A stretch of 64,000 nt of DNA, from positions 184,690 to 248,689 of the forward strand of contig JBNKJP010000020.1 in NCBI GenBank assembly GCA_050291245.1, written 5' to 3'. A model generated the notes under the pieces. The model searched no databases and was not told where the DNA came from. It worked only from the letters and a program-made list of their open reading frames with translations. Positions 8,053 through 17,036 of the stretch are shown here, in pieces (position 1 is the first letter of the stretch; each line of letters opens with the position of its first letter). This stretch comes from Thiodiazotropha sp050291245. GTDB lineage: Bacteria; Pseudomonadota; Gammaproteobacteria; Chromatiales; Chromatiaceae. A program made the position numbers and the translations under genes.

Positions 8053-9088
8053 TGTTGACCGCTCCGTGTCCGTAGGTGCGGGGACGGGTGTAATAGTCGA
8101 TGGTGGGCGCGGCCATGTTCATCAGCAACACCGCAAAGGCTACCGCGTCCGGATAACCGCCCCAGGTGCGGATGATGTAGACCAGAACGCCGATCGCGAT
8201 CCCATAGATCAGTTGTCCGGCCCGGGTGGTGCAGGCGGTGACCGGGTCAGTGGCGATGAAAAACGCCCCCAGGATGGCCCCGCCGCTGAACACATGGAAC
8301 AGGGGGAAGGGGTAGCGTTCCGGGTCGAACAGCCAGAACAGGGCGGCCATGCCGACCAGCCCGGCGAGGAACGCCAGGGGGATCTGCCAGGTGATGGTGC
8401 GCTTGTAGACCATCCAGATGCCGCCCATCAGAAACCAGTTGCCGACCCACTCCCAGCCCAGACCGCCAAAGTCGCCCCACAAGGGACTTTGGCGGATCTC
8501 GCTGATCATGATGTCCTGGTCCAGCTTGGTGCCCATCTCGTCCAGGGGGGTTGCCATGGTGATAGCGTCAAGGCTCAGGCCGGTGGGCAGTATCCCGGAG
8601 AACTTATAGGCCAATACCTGGCTCAGGCTCAAGCTATGTTCGGCGAGCATTCCCGGGGGCAGCCAACTGGTCATGGCGACCGGGTAGGAGATCAGTAGCA
8701 GCACGTAGGCCGCCATGGCCGGGTTGAACGGGTTATAACCCAGACCGCCGTACATCTGCTTGACCATGATGATGGCGAAGGCCATGCCCAGTACCACCAG
8801 CCACCCGGGCATCAGCGGGGGGATTGCCACCGCGAACAGCAATGCGGTTACCACCGCGCTGAGATCCATCAGCACCGGTTTCACGGGGCGTTTGCGCAGG
8901 CGGATCACCAGAGCCTCGAAGGCCAGGGCGGAACCCACCGCGAGGATGACATTCAGCAGTACCCCCCAGCCGAAATAGAAGATCAGCGCGGCGGTGCCGG
9001 GCAGTAGGGCGAGCACTACCTGTAACATCACCCGGTCGACCCGGTTGGGTTTCAGGGTGTGCGGGGAGCTGTGGGTATGAAATTCCAT
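8045..9088 (-). CDS. rnfD: Electron transport complex subunit RnfD (covalent FMN)
   Basis: Polytopic inner-membrane subunit, 347 residues, which carries covalently bound FMN and sits beside RnfG. Family marks include the SPHTLKPNRVDRVMLQVVLALLPG beginning, the QMYGGLGYNPFNPAM loop (111-125) and the flavinylation region LSLDAITMATPL (171-182), where a threonine is the FMN-linked residue in characterised homologues. The C-terminal half holds further helices with FFIATDPVTACTTRAGQLIYG. The stop of rnfC and the start of rnfD share base 9088. Confidence 0.96.
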   Translation of the reverse strand: MEFHTHSSPHTLKPNRVDRVMLQVVLALLPGTAALIFYFGWGVLLNVILAVGSALAFEALVIRLRKRPVKPVLMDLSAVVTALLFAVAIPPLMPGWLVVLGMAFAIIMVKQMYGGLGYNPFNPAMAAYVLLLISYPVAMTSWLPPGMLAEHSLSLSQVLAYKFSGILPTGLSLDAITMATPLDEMGTKLDQDIMISEIRQSPLWGDFGGLGWEWVGNWFLMGGIWMVYKRTITWQIPLAFLAGLVGMAALFWLFDPERYPFPLFHVFSGGAILGAFFIATDPVTACTTRAGQLIYGIAIGVLVYIIRTWGGYPDAVAFAVLLMNMAAPTIDYYTRPRTYGHGAVNNE

Positions 9089-10791
9089 CAGGAGGGCTGC
9101 TCCGGTTGTTCCTGGGATTTCGACTCGGCGGCCCTGCGGCGCTGGTCGACCGCGTCGATCTGGCGTTGCTGGTCGGGGGTCAAATTATCCGTGTTCCTGG
9201 GCTTTTGCGCCTGCTGGGCCTTTTTTTCAGCGGCTCGTTTCATGGCCGCTTCGATGGCGGCCTGCTTGGCATCCTTGTCGTCTCCAGCGCTGGCCCGGGC
9301 GGGGGCCGGTTTCTTCTTCGCGGCCGGTTTGTCCAACGCCTCTTTCTTCTGTCTCAGTTTCGCCTTGCGCTCCGCCTCGAGGCGTTCCAGCCGGGCGACC
9401 CGGAATTCATGGCGGCGCTTGGCCCGCTCGGATTCCCTGCGTTCCTGTTCCGCCGCCCAGCTTTCGGTCTTGGCGAAACGAAAATAGTGTACCAGGGGGA
9501 TATGCGAGGGACAGACATGGGAGCAGCAGCCGCATTCGATGCAATCGAACAGATTGTAGTCCTGGGCTTTTTCGAGATCCTTGGCGCGACTGTACCAATA
9601 CATCTGCTGGGGCAGCAGATGCGCCGGGCAGACATCGGCGCAGCGTCCGCAGCGGATGCAGGCGCGGGCCGGCTCCGGTGGCGGAAGCTCGTCCTCGCTG
9701 GGACACAGCAGACAATTGGCGCCCTTGGTGATGGGCACCGCATCCGTGGTCAGATCGAAGCCCATCATGGGGCCGCCCATGATCAACTGCCGGGGTTGGT
9801 TGCGGTAACCACCCGCCTGTTCGATCAGATCCTGGGCCAGGATGCCGATCGGCACCTGATAGTTGCCCGGTGCCTGCATGCCTTCACCGGTCAGGGTCAC
9901 CAGTCGGGAGATCAGCGGGCGACCCTCCAGCACCGCGTCGGCGATCGCCGCCACGGTAGCCACGTTGTGGCAGATGACCCCGATCTGCGCAGGCAGCCCC
10001 GAAGTAGGAACCTCGCGCCCGGTGAGGATATGGATCAGCTGTTTCTCGCCACCGCTGGGGTAGAGGGTGGGGATCCGCACCACCTCGATGTTTTCGTCAT
10101 CGCGCAGGGCCTGGAACAGGGCGTGGATCGCCTCGGGCTTGTTGTCCTCGACGGCGATCAGGCACTCTTCACTCTGCAGCATGTGCTGCAGGATGCGCAC
10201 CCCGTCCATCACTTTGTCGGTGAAATCCCGCATCAGGCGGTCGTCACAGGTGATGTAGGGTTCACATTCCGCCCCGTTGATGATCAGGGTCTTGATCGGC
10301 TTCCCGGGATTGAGCTTCACCGCGGATGGGAAGGTGGCGCCCCCCATGCCGACGATCCCCGCCTCACGGATGCGGCGGCGCAGGGTGTCCGGGTCAACCC
10401 CGCGAAAATCCCGGATCGGCTCCGCCAGGGTCGCCCACTCATCCTTACCATCGGGCTCGATGACAATGCACAGATCGGAAAGCCCCGAAGGGTGGGGGAT
10501 GGGGTGTTCACCGATCGCCACCACCTGACCGGAAGTGGGGGCATGCAGCGGGGCGCTTACCGGGGCCGGGGAGTCGGCGATCTTCTGACCCTTGAGCACT
10601 CGCTCACCGATTGTGACCAGGGTCTGGGCCGGGGCGCCGATGTGCTGTTGCAAGGGCAGCACCAGACGTTGGGGCAGGGCGATGTTCTGCAGCGGTTTCT
10701 GCAACGACATCTCCTTGTGGTCGGGGATATGCAGGCCGCCATGGAAACGCCACAGTTCCCGGGTCTTGCCTTTCTTGGATTCTACATACAT
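9088..10791 (-). CDS. rnfC: Electron transport complex subunit RnfC
   Basis: Cytoplasmic, membrane-associated NADH- and ferredoxin-interacting subunit, 567 residues. It contains a Rossmann-like flavin/NADH-binding part with GIVGMGGATFPSAVKL (about 148-163) and INGAECEPYITCDDRLMRD. Two ferredoxin-type Fe-S motifs follow: CIRCGRCADVCP (about 377-388) and CIECGCCSHVCP (about 416-427). After these comes a Lys/Ala/Glu-rich coiled extension of about 120 residues, much shorter than the repeat-rich tail of E. coli RsxC. It shares one base with rnfB and one with rnfD. Confidence 0.97.
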   Translation of the reverse strand: MYVESKKGKTRELWRFHGGLHIPDHKEMSLQKPLQNIALPQRLVLPLQQHIGAPAQTLVTIGERVLKGQKIADSPAPVSAPLHAPTSGQVVAIGEHPIPHPSGLSDLCIVIEPDGKDEWATLAEPIRDFRGVDPDTLRRRIREAGIVGMGGATFPSAVKLNPGKPIKTLIINGAECEPYITCDDRLMRDFTDKVMDGVRILQHMLQSEECLIAVEDNKPEAIHALFQALRDDENIEVVRIPTLYPSGGEKQLIHILTGREVPTSGLPAQIGVICHNVATVAAIADAVLEGRPLISRLVTLTGEGMQAPGNYQVPIGILAQDLIEQAGGYRNQPRQLIMGGPMMGFDLTTDAVPITKGANCLLCPSEDELPPPEPARACIRCGRCADVCPAHLLPQQMYWYSRAKDLEKAQDYNLFDCIECGCCSHVCPSHIPLVHYFRFAKTESWAAEQERRESERAKRRHEFRVARLERLEAERKAKLRQKKEALDKPAAKKKPAPARASAGDDKDAKQAAIEAAMKRAAEKKAQQAQKPRNTDNLTPDQQRQIDAVDQRRRAAESKSQEQPEQPS

Positions 10792-11354
10792 CAGAGTGCC
10801 CCGCTCGCGATCTCGTCCGTACCGCTCTGGGGGAAGGGCCAGCGCCAGTTGCTTGCATGGGGTTTGATCGGCTGCATCTCAATGCAGCTGACCGGACAGG
10901 GGGGCAGACAGCGTTCACAGCCGGTGCACTCGCTGGCAATGACCACGTGCAGCTGTTTTGCCGCGCCGATGATGGCATCCACGGGGCAGGCCTGCAGGCA
11001 CAGGGTGCAGCCGATACACTCCTGCTCCCGGATCAATGCTACAGCCTTGGGTTTTTCCTCCGTGCCTTCCGCGTCGACCGGCACCGGATCGCGACCGAGC
11101 AGGTCGGCCAGCGCGATCATGGTCGATTCACCCCCCGGCGGGCAGCGGTTGATATCCGCCTCGCCCCCGGCAATGGCTTCGGCATAGGGTCGACAGCCGG
11201 CAAAACCGCATTGGCCGCACTGGGTCTGGGGCAGGATCTTTTCGATCTGGTCGGTGATCGGATCCCCCTCCACATGAAAACGGATGTTGGCATAGCCCAG
11301 CAGCAGGCCGAACAGGGCGGCCAGTGCGGTGATGGTGAGGATTGCGATCAACAT
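10791..11354 (-). CDS. rnfB: Electron transport complex subunit RnfB (Fe-S protein)
   Basis: Membrane-anchored ferredoxin-like subunit that passes electrons into the Rnf complex. One N-terminal helix (LIAILTITALAALFGLLLGYA) is followed by the 4Fe-4S cluster domain (CGQCGFAGC) and two ferredoxin motifs (CIGCTLCLQACP and CTGCERCLPPCP). I chose the ATG at 11354 (187 residues), which has a GAAGGTGAT ribosome-binding site and starts at the membrane helix. A frame open to 11387 would add 11 residues and is less likely. It overlaps the 3' end of neither neighbour by more than one base; rnfA ends 10 bp before its start codon. Confidence 0.96.
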   Translation of the reverse strand: MLIAILTITALAALFGLLLGYANIRFHVEGDPITDQIEKILPQTQCGQCGFAGCRPYAEAIAGGEADINRCPPGGESTMIALADLLGRDPVPVDAEGTEEKPKAVALIREQECIGCTLCLQACPVDAIIGAAKQLHVVIASECTGCERCLPPCPVSCIEMQPIKPHASNWRWPFPQSGTDEIASGAL

Positions 11355-11364
11355 GTCATCACCT

Positions 11365-11946
11365 TCATACCGAGACCAGACCGGCAAAACCCATGAACGC
11401 CAGTGACATCAGGCCGGCGGTGATCAGGGCGATGGCGTTGCCCTGCAGGGGTTCGGGGACGTCGGCGACCGCGACCCGCTCGCGGATGCCGGCAAACAGG
11501 ATCAGCACCAGGGAGAATCCCGTGGCGGCGCCGAAACCGTACAGGGCGGATTCGATGAACCCGTGTTTTTCCTGGGTGTTCAACAGAGCCACGCCCAGCA
11601 CCGCGCAGTTGGTGGTGATCAGCGGAAGGAAGATACCCAATACCTGATAGAGCATCGGGCTGGTCTTGTGCATCACCATTTCGGTGAACTGCACCACCGC
11701 GGCGATCACCAGAATGAAGGCGATGGTGCGCAGGTACTCGAGTCCCAGGGGCATCAGCACATATTCATTGACCAGGTAGGAACAGATCGCCGAGAGGGTC
11801 AGCACGAAGGTGGTCGCCAGACCCATTCCGGTGGCGGTTTCCAGCTTGCGCGAAACGCCCATGAACGGGCACAGGCCAAGAAACTTGACCAATACGAAAT
11901 TGTTAACCAGCACGGTGCTGATCAGTATGAGGGCGTACTCTTGCAT
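11365..11946 (-). CDS. rnfA: Electron transport complex subunit RnfA
   Basis: First gene of the rnfABCDGE operon; integral membrane subunit with about six helices, paralogous to RnfE. The MQEYALILISTVLVNNFVLVKFLGLCPFMGVS beginning and ITTNCAVLGVALLN are family signatures, and the 193-residue length from the ATG at 11946 matches the usual size. A TTG at 11964 is also in frame but would extend the protein beyond the conserved start. The promoter presumably lies in the 246-bp gap to metY, which is transcribed the other way; I could not pick a convincing -35/-10 pair there. Confidence 0.96.
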   Translation of the reverse strand: MQEYALILISTVLVNNFVLVKFLGLCPFMGVSRKLETATGMGLATTFVLTLSAICSYLVNEYVLMPLGLEYLRTIAFILVIAAVVQFTEMVMHKTSPMLYQVLGIFLPLITTNCAVLGVALLNTQEKHGFIESALYGFGAATGFSLVLILFAGIRERVAVADVPEPLQGNAIALITAGLMSLAFMGFAGLVSV

Positions 11947-12210
11947 GGATAGACCGAAATTCAATCAGTGTATTAAGGATAAGCGGCCATTTGCGCGGAT
12001 ACAACTCGTGAGTATGAGGTGATTTCCTGAACGGTGGGCAATATGAGTCATTTGCAGCCTGTCCGCATTGATAAGCCGCAAACGGTGGGAAATGCCGATC
12101 AATTAGGCCGGCGTGTCCGGGGTTGGCGGTTTAGGGCTGTGTCTTGATGCCCTGCAAAATGGCGTTTATGGTACCCGGACATAACGACAACACGAAGATG
12201 CGAGGAAAAC

Positions 12211-13491
12211 ATGAAACTGGAATCCCTGGCCCTGCACGCGGGCTACCAATCCGAACCCACCACCAAATCGGCCGCGGTGCCTATCTACCAGACCACCTCT
12301 TATACCTTCGACGATACCCAGCACGGAGCCGACCTGTTCGATCTGAAGGTGCCGGGCAACATCTATACCCGCATCATGAACCCCACCACCGCGGTTCTGG
12401 AGCAGCGTCTGGCGGAGATGGAGGGCGGTATTGGTGCCCTGGCCGTGGCTTCCGGCATGGCGGCTATTACCTATGCGATCCAGTGCATTGCCATGAGCGG
12501 CGATAACATCGTCAGCACCAGCCAGCTCTATGGCGGTACCTACAACCTGTTTGCCCATACCTTCCCGCGTCAAGGCATCGAAGTGCGCATGGCCTCCTTC
12601 GACGACTATGAAAAACTCGAAGGCCTGATCGATACCAAGACTCGGGCGGTGTTTTGCGAATCCATCGGCAACCCGGCCGGTAACGTGGTGGATCTGGATA
12701 AGCTGGCGCAGATCGCCCATCGCCACGGGGTACCCCTGATCGTTGACAACACCGTGGCCACTCCCTACCTGTGCCGCGCCTTCGAGCATGGCGCCGATAT
12801 CATCGTCCACTCTCTGACCAAGTACATCGGTGGTCACGGCACCACCATCGGCGGCATCATCATCGACTCGGGAAAATTCGACTGGGTGGCGAACAAGGAG
12901 CGCTTTCCCATGCTCAACGAACCGGATCCTTCTTATCACGGAGTGGTTTACACCGAGGCCCTGGGAGCGGCGGCCTATATTGCCCGCTGCCGGGTGGTGC
13001 CCCTGCGCAACACCGGGTCGGCCCTCTCCCCCCACAGCGCCTTTCTGATCATGCAGGGTCTCGAGACCTTGGGCCTACGCATGGAACGCCATTGCCAAAA
13101 CAGCCTCAAGGTGGCCGAGTACCTCAAGCAGCATCCCCAGGTGAAATGGGTCAACTACGCGGCGCTCCCCGAGAGCCCCCACTTTGATCGCTGTCAGAAG
13201 ATCACCAAAGGGCAGGCATCGGGCATCCTCAGCTTCGGGATCGAGGGTGGCGCGGATGCGGGTGCCCGGTTCATCGACGCGCTGCAGATGATCCTGCGCC
13301 TGGTCAACATCGGAGATGCTAAGTCTTTGGCCTGTCACCCGGCGACCACTACCCATCGCCAGTTGAACGAGCAGGAGTTGGCAACAGCTGGGGTGAGCGC
13401 TGACATGGTGCGCCTGTCCATCGGGATCGAACATGTGGATGACATCATCGCTGATATTGCTCAGGCGTTGGATGCCGCTCAAGGCGCATGA
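12211..13491 (+). CDS. metY: O-acetylhomoserine aminocarboxypropyltransferase (sulfhydrylase)
   Basis: PLP enzyme that makes homocysteine (or methionine from methanethiol) from O-acetylhomoserine and sulfide. The 426-residue protein matches the Cys/Met-metabolism PLP family: VPIYQTTSYTF, IYTRIMNPTT, the phosphate-binding SGMAA (81-85), D179 in VDNTVATPYLCRAFEHGAD and the Schiff-base lysine K204 in HSLTKYIGGHG. The insert GKFDWVANKERFPMLNEPDPSYHGVVY and the C-terminal SLACHPATTTH are characteristic of the MetY subgroup rather than MetB/MetC. The ATG is preceded by GAGGAAAAC. It is transcribed alone and divergently from rnf. Confidence 0.95.
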   Translation: MKLESLALHAGYQSEPTTKSAAVPIYQTTSYTFDDTQHGADLFDLKVPGNIYTRIMNPTTAVLEQRLAEMEGGIGALAVASGMAAITYAIQCIAMSGDNIVSTSQLYGGTYNLFAHTFPRQGIEVRMASFDDYEKLEGLIDTKTRAVFCESIGNPAGNVVDLDKLAQIAHRHGVPLIVDNTVATPYLCRAFEHGADIIVHSLTKYIGGHGTTIGGIIIDSGKFDWVANKERFPMLNEPDPSYHGVVYTEALGAAAYIARCRVVPLRNTGSALSPHSAFLIMQGLETLGLRMERHCQNSLKVAEYLKQHPQVKWVNYAALPESPHFDRCQKITKGQASGILSFGIEGGADAGARFIDALQMILRLVNIGDAKSLACHPATTTHRQLNEQELATAGVSADMVRLSIGIEHVDDIIADIAQALDAAQGA

Positions 13492-13562
13492 ACACAGAGC
13501 GGTGTGACGGGAGCGTGGTATTTAATGCCGCCGTCTGTCAGCAGTCGCCGGGATGGAGCATA

Positions 13563-13625
13563 GCGGAATCCGGGTGAGTGACGGCGAATGGATCGCCCCC
13601 GGATTCCGCTGCGTTTCATCCAGGC
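13563..13625. repeat. Dispersed GGAATCCGGG palindromic repeat
   Basis: A perfect 12-bp inverted repeat (GCGGAATCCGGG at 13563-13574, its complement at 13598-13609) is followed by GCGTTTCATCCAGGCT. A related piece (CCTGGATTCCG then TTCATCCAGGCT) occurs at about 26643-26675. It explains the open frame that seems to extend the next gene upstream to 13553. Confidence 0.6.
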
Positions 13626-13657
13626 TGCGGGTTGAATTTGGGTATTTCAAGAAAAAT

Positions 13658-14563
13658 ATGGACAATCAAGAAGTTAAGATACAAATCACTCGGCAGCCCG
13701 GTCTGCTCCCTATTGTCCAGGGGTTTCCAAAAATGGTGCTGCCTGCCGCTAACATCTATCTTCACAAGCCGGAGATGAAGGTGGATTGGCTGACGACTGT
13801 AGCGCAACAAGACTCGATATCTCAGGGGCTTATCGTTGCATTTGTGAGTCGGCATCACAGGTTGGCAAAAATAGTTTCTTGGTATGTGATACCGGAACAC
13901 GCCGGACGAGGTCTGGGTCAACAGCTGATAGCGGGTCTGGAGGCTTGGTGTCTCAGCCAAGGCATCGAAAACATGACCCTTGAACTGAGGGATTCAAACG
14001 CCTCTTATCCGGTGGCCTCACACATTTTGCAAAAGCAGGGATGGAATCAACAGCAACCCCTGGTGCATCGTTTCAAAGTGGCGGCAGAGACCTTGCGGAA
14101 TCTGGAATGGGATCGCTATCGACGCAAGCCATCCGGTCTCGAGGTGACACCCTGGAAGTCGATTTCAAACCGGCAATACACGGAGTTGCTCGAACGCTGG
14201 CGTCATGACGATCAGTTTCGCAGGGAACTTCTGCCTTTAAGCGGCGAGAAAGGAATCGACAAAGCACTCAGTTTGGGTCTGTGTCAGCGGGAAAAAGTGA
14301 TCGGGTGGCTCATGGCTGTCCGCATTCGATCGGATTTGATTGAATACTCCTCGTTATACGTTGAGCCTGAGTATCGTTCATCCGGTGCAACGATTATGTT
14401 ATTGGGTGAAAGTTTTTTACGGCTCGCGGACTCTCGGATTGAAAATGTCATATTTCAAGTCAAAGTCGAAAATGACCTGATGCTCAGGTTTGTACGCAAA
14501 CGCTTTGATCCGATTTTGAGTGAGGCGACCTTGTACCGATCTGAAAAATCCCTAACAGATTGA
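13658..14563 (+). CDS. Protein with two GNAT-like domains
   Basis: Probable N-acetyltransferase of unknown substrate, 301 residues from the ATG at 13658 (MDNQEVKI). The first domain has the acetyl-CoA pyrophosphate loop in WYVIPEHAGRGLGQQLIAGLEAW, a good match to the Q/RxxGxG/A motif. The second half (about residues 175-301) repeats the fold more weakly, with IGWLMAVRIRSDLIEYSSLYVEPEYRSSGATIMLLGESF; its loop RSSGAT is degenerate, so this copy may be inactive. An open frame extends upstream to 13553 but only reads through a palindromic repeat. The ribosome-binding site of the chosen start is poor. It is not in an obvious operon. Confidence 0.75.
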   Translation: MDNQEVKIQITRQPGLLPIVQGFPKMVLPAANIYLHKPEMKVDWLTTVAQQDSISQGLIVAFVSRHHRLAKIVSWYVIPEHAGRGLGQQLIAGLEAWCLSQGIENMTLELRDSNASYPVASHILQKQGWNQQQPLVHRFKVAAETLRNLEWDRYRRKPSGLEVTPWKSISNRQYTELLERWRHDDQFRRELLPLSGEKGIDKALSLGLCQREKVIGWLMAVRIRSDLIEYSSLYVEPEYRSSGATIMLLGESFLRLADSRIENVIFQVKVENDLMLRFVRKRFDPILSEATLYRSEKSLTD

Positions 14564-14602
14564 TATTAGTAGACAGACGTCGGCTGAACATGGTTTATTA
14601 GG

Positions 14603-16948
14603 ATGCTGGATTACAAAGAAACGGACAGCGAGTGGTATATGCGCACAGATCGGACTTTTCAAGTAAAACAAAAATCCCTCTCACTGAGCATTAAGAGAGC
14701 TTGTCTTGCTTTAGGCTGCGTTGGTTGCATGGCCGGGTTATCAGTAAATGCTGCAAACCCAATCGTGAGATCCAGTTCGCATGCGTTTGCGATTCCGGAT
14801 GAAGTTGTTGAGAATATTATTGTTGGCCCGTCAATAACGACAATCGATGATAAGAAATATTTACAGTTTGTCGCTTGGAAAAGTCCTGATTCTGATTTTG
14901 TGTTCTACCAAAACATCATCGTAGGACCGATTGAACGCCTGTTTGATAGAACCACGCCTTGGGATGATTTGATATATTCAAGTCAGACCTTTTTGTTTAA
15001 TCACCTCTCTGTCAGCAATAATCTGGTTGATCTTGACAGCGATGGGGTCAATACATTGGTTTATGGTGTTGATGAATACGATATTAATAATACGCCTGCG
15101 AGAGTATCCACGGATATATTTGATGGACAAGTTCCATATGGAATAACAGGTCCGATGGACTTTGTTGATGCTGATGGGGATGGGGATCTTGACGTTTTTA
15201 TGTCCAGTCGAAAGCTGTATCAAATTAATGAATACTATGAAAACACAGGCACGCCGGAGGTTCCGGTGTTCGTTCTCGATCATGGTAATATCGAACATAC
15301 TGTTGATCAATATTATCAAACACTGCCCGCGGGTTTTGTGAGCTATTTTAATTCACATTTTTCGCAATCATTTCCTTCAGAGTACCAATTCCCTTTGGTC
15401 TATGATTTCGATTCGGACGGGGATCTGGATCTGCTGATGGCGGGTGATGACGTCAGGGCACTGAGGTATTATGAGCAGTCGAGTAAGGATGGAACGCCCA
15501 TCTATTCCGAACCCTTTGACTTGTTTCCTGTGAAGGATAGTAATGCTTACTGGGTAACAGATTTCGACACGGATGGAGATCTGGATCTGTTGGTTAATTC
15601 GGTGCCTGGAGAAATACAGTTTTACAAGAGAATCAATAGCAATCCCATCCGATATGCAAGTCCGGTCACAATCACGAATTTTCCACAATGGTCAGGGGTC
15701 AGCTCGATTGGCGCGCCTGATTCTTATTCCGTTTTGACAAGCAGTGAAATATTTGCAGATGTGAATAACGATGGGTATCAGGATATGCTGGTTACTCAAG
15801 TAACCGATTCTCAGGAATTTCGATTATTACTGCTGATAAAACAAGAGGATAATAATGCATTCAATCAATTACTTGTTTATCAAGGAAATGATATCGACTT
15901 CAGATTGTATTATGATGTGAAGTTAATCGATGTCAACAATGATGGCATGGTCGATGTGGCTCTACAGTTTTCGGATGAGTTTACCCATGAAAAGCAATCT
16001 GTACTGCTATTTGAACAATACTACCGTTTGACCTTTTCCGCGCCGATTGAACTGGCAGCAGATGCTGTGGTGTTCAAACCATCCAGTGACAACAATTTAA
16101 AAATCGATATCGATGGTGATGGCGATATCGACACCGTCAATAACCGGGGCGTTACCTGGAATCTCGATTCCAGTCCGGGTTCTGTTATGAATTTTTCAAC
16201 CCGTTCTTATGTTGGAGAGGGTTCCGATATTCTCATCGGTGGCTTTATCATCGAAGGTCAGTCGCCTCAAACGGTAATTCTTCGGGGCATTGGTCCCAGC
16301 CTTGCGGAAAAGGGCGTGAAGTCGCCCTTGCAAGACCCCCATATCTATCTCTTTTCGGGGGACAGGCTGATCGCCCATAACGACGATTGGCAAGCCGCCA
16401 AGGATGCCGGCAAGATCGAGTCGGCCGGTATCGGATTGGAACATCCCAAGGAGTCCGGCTTGCGCGTACGTCTTGACCCGGGCGTCTACACCGTTCACCT
16501 GAAAGGCAAGCCGGGGGATACGGGGGTGGGGATCATCGGTGTGGATGCCGACAATCAAATGCCAACCAATTCTCTCCAGGTGAATATTTCCGGTCGGGCG
16601 TTTGTCGATGAGGGCGAAGCGATCACGATCGGTGGGTTTGTCATTGAAGGCGATACACCGGTCAAGGTGCTCATCCGTGGGCTGGGTCCGCAACTTCGGA
16701 ATAAAGGTGTGAGCAATGCGCTTGGCGACCCCAATATCACGCTTTTCTCAGGCAGTACCGTCATTGCCAACAATAACGATTGGAAGAACGGTGCGCATGC
16801 CTCGGAAATCGCGGAACTCGATATCGCTCCCGAACATGACAGGGAGGCCGCGATACTCAGGGAACTGGCGCCGGGTACCTATACCGTTCACCTGCGTGGT
16901 GCGACGGGCAATGCAGGGGTGGGTATCATCGCGGTGGACCGGCTCTGA
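14603..16948 (+). CDS. Secreted Asp-rich repeat protein with duplicated C-terminal domain, paralogue 1
   Basis: First of three tandem paralogues, 781 residues, function unknown. A signal peptide (hydrophobic CLALGCVGCMAGLSVNA, cleavage near NAA) is followed by about 450 residues of VCBS/FG-GAP-like beta-propeller repeats with calcium-type loops: DLDSDGVN, DADGDGDLDVF, DFDSDGDLDLLMA, DFDTDGDLDLL, DVNNDGYQDML, DVNNDGMVDVA, DIDGDGDIDTV. The last about 240 residues are two copies of one domain: SYVGEGSDILIGGFIIEG...VILRGIGPSL...GVYTVHLKG and AFVDEGEAITIGGFVIEG...VLIRGLGPQL...GTYTVHLRG. Cell-surface or extracellular location is likely. The start may be the ATG at 14603 or at 14639; both precede the signal peptide. 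The N-terminal part is visibly AT-richer than the C-terminal domain. Confidence 0.85.
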   Translation: MLDYKETDSEWYMRTDRTFQVKQKSLSLSIKRACLALGCVGCMAGLSVNAANPIVRSSSHAFAIPDEVVENIIVGPSITTIDDKKYLQFVAWKSPDSDFVFYQNIIVGPIERLFDRTTPWDDLIYSSQTFLFNHLSVSNNLVDLDSDGVNTLVYGVDEYDINNTPARVSTDIFDGQVPYGITGPMDFVDADGDGDLDVFMSSRKLYQINEYYENTGTPEVPVFVLDHGNIEHTVDQYYQTLPAGFVSYFNSHFSQSFPSEYQFPLVYDFDSDGDLDLLMAGDDVRALRYYEQSSKDGTPIYSEPFDLFPVKDSNAYWVTDFDTDGDLDLLVNSVPGEIQFYKRINSNPIRYASPVTITNFPQWSGVSSIGAPDSYSVLTSSEIFADVNNDGYQDMLVTQVTDSQEFRLLLLIKQEDNNAFNQLLVYQGNDIDFRLYYDVKLIDVNNDGMVDVALQFSDEFTHEKQSVLLFEQYYRLTFSAPIELAADAVVFKPSSDNNLKIDIDGDGDIDTVNNRGVTWNLDSSPGSVMNFSTRSYVGEGSDILIGGFIIEGQSPQTVILRGIGPSLAEKGVKSPLQDPHIYLFSGDRLIAHNDDWQAAKDAGKIESAGIGLEHPKESGLRVRLDPGVYTVHLKGKPGDTGVGIIGVDADNQMPTNSLQVNISGRAFVDEGEAITIGGFVIEGDTPVKVLIRGLGPQLRNKGVSNALGDPNITLFSGSTVIANNNDWKNGAHASEIAELDIAPEHDREAAILRELAPGTYTVHLRGATGNAGVGIIAVDRL

Positions 16949-17036
16949 TGGGATGCGAGTATCATCGCCGTTTTTAACCAATTAAGCGTATTAATGAATA
17001 GATTCGACTTCAGACCTATTGAAGGAATGAGATTAA

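Noticed and set aside
9106..11187. Open frame of 693 codons on the plus strand
   Set aside because: It lies opposite rnfC and rnfB, which carry clear Fe-S motifs and fit the operon; the antisense translation has no domain and is a by-product of high-GC codon use.
11965..12210. Possible SAM or other methionine riboswitch upstream of metY
   Set aside because: I could not recognise a conserved riboswitch core or an anti-terminator/terminator pair in the leader.
13553..13657. N-terminal extension of the double-GNAT protein
   Set aside because: It reads through a palindromic repeat; homologous domains start after 13658.
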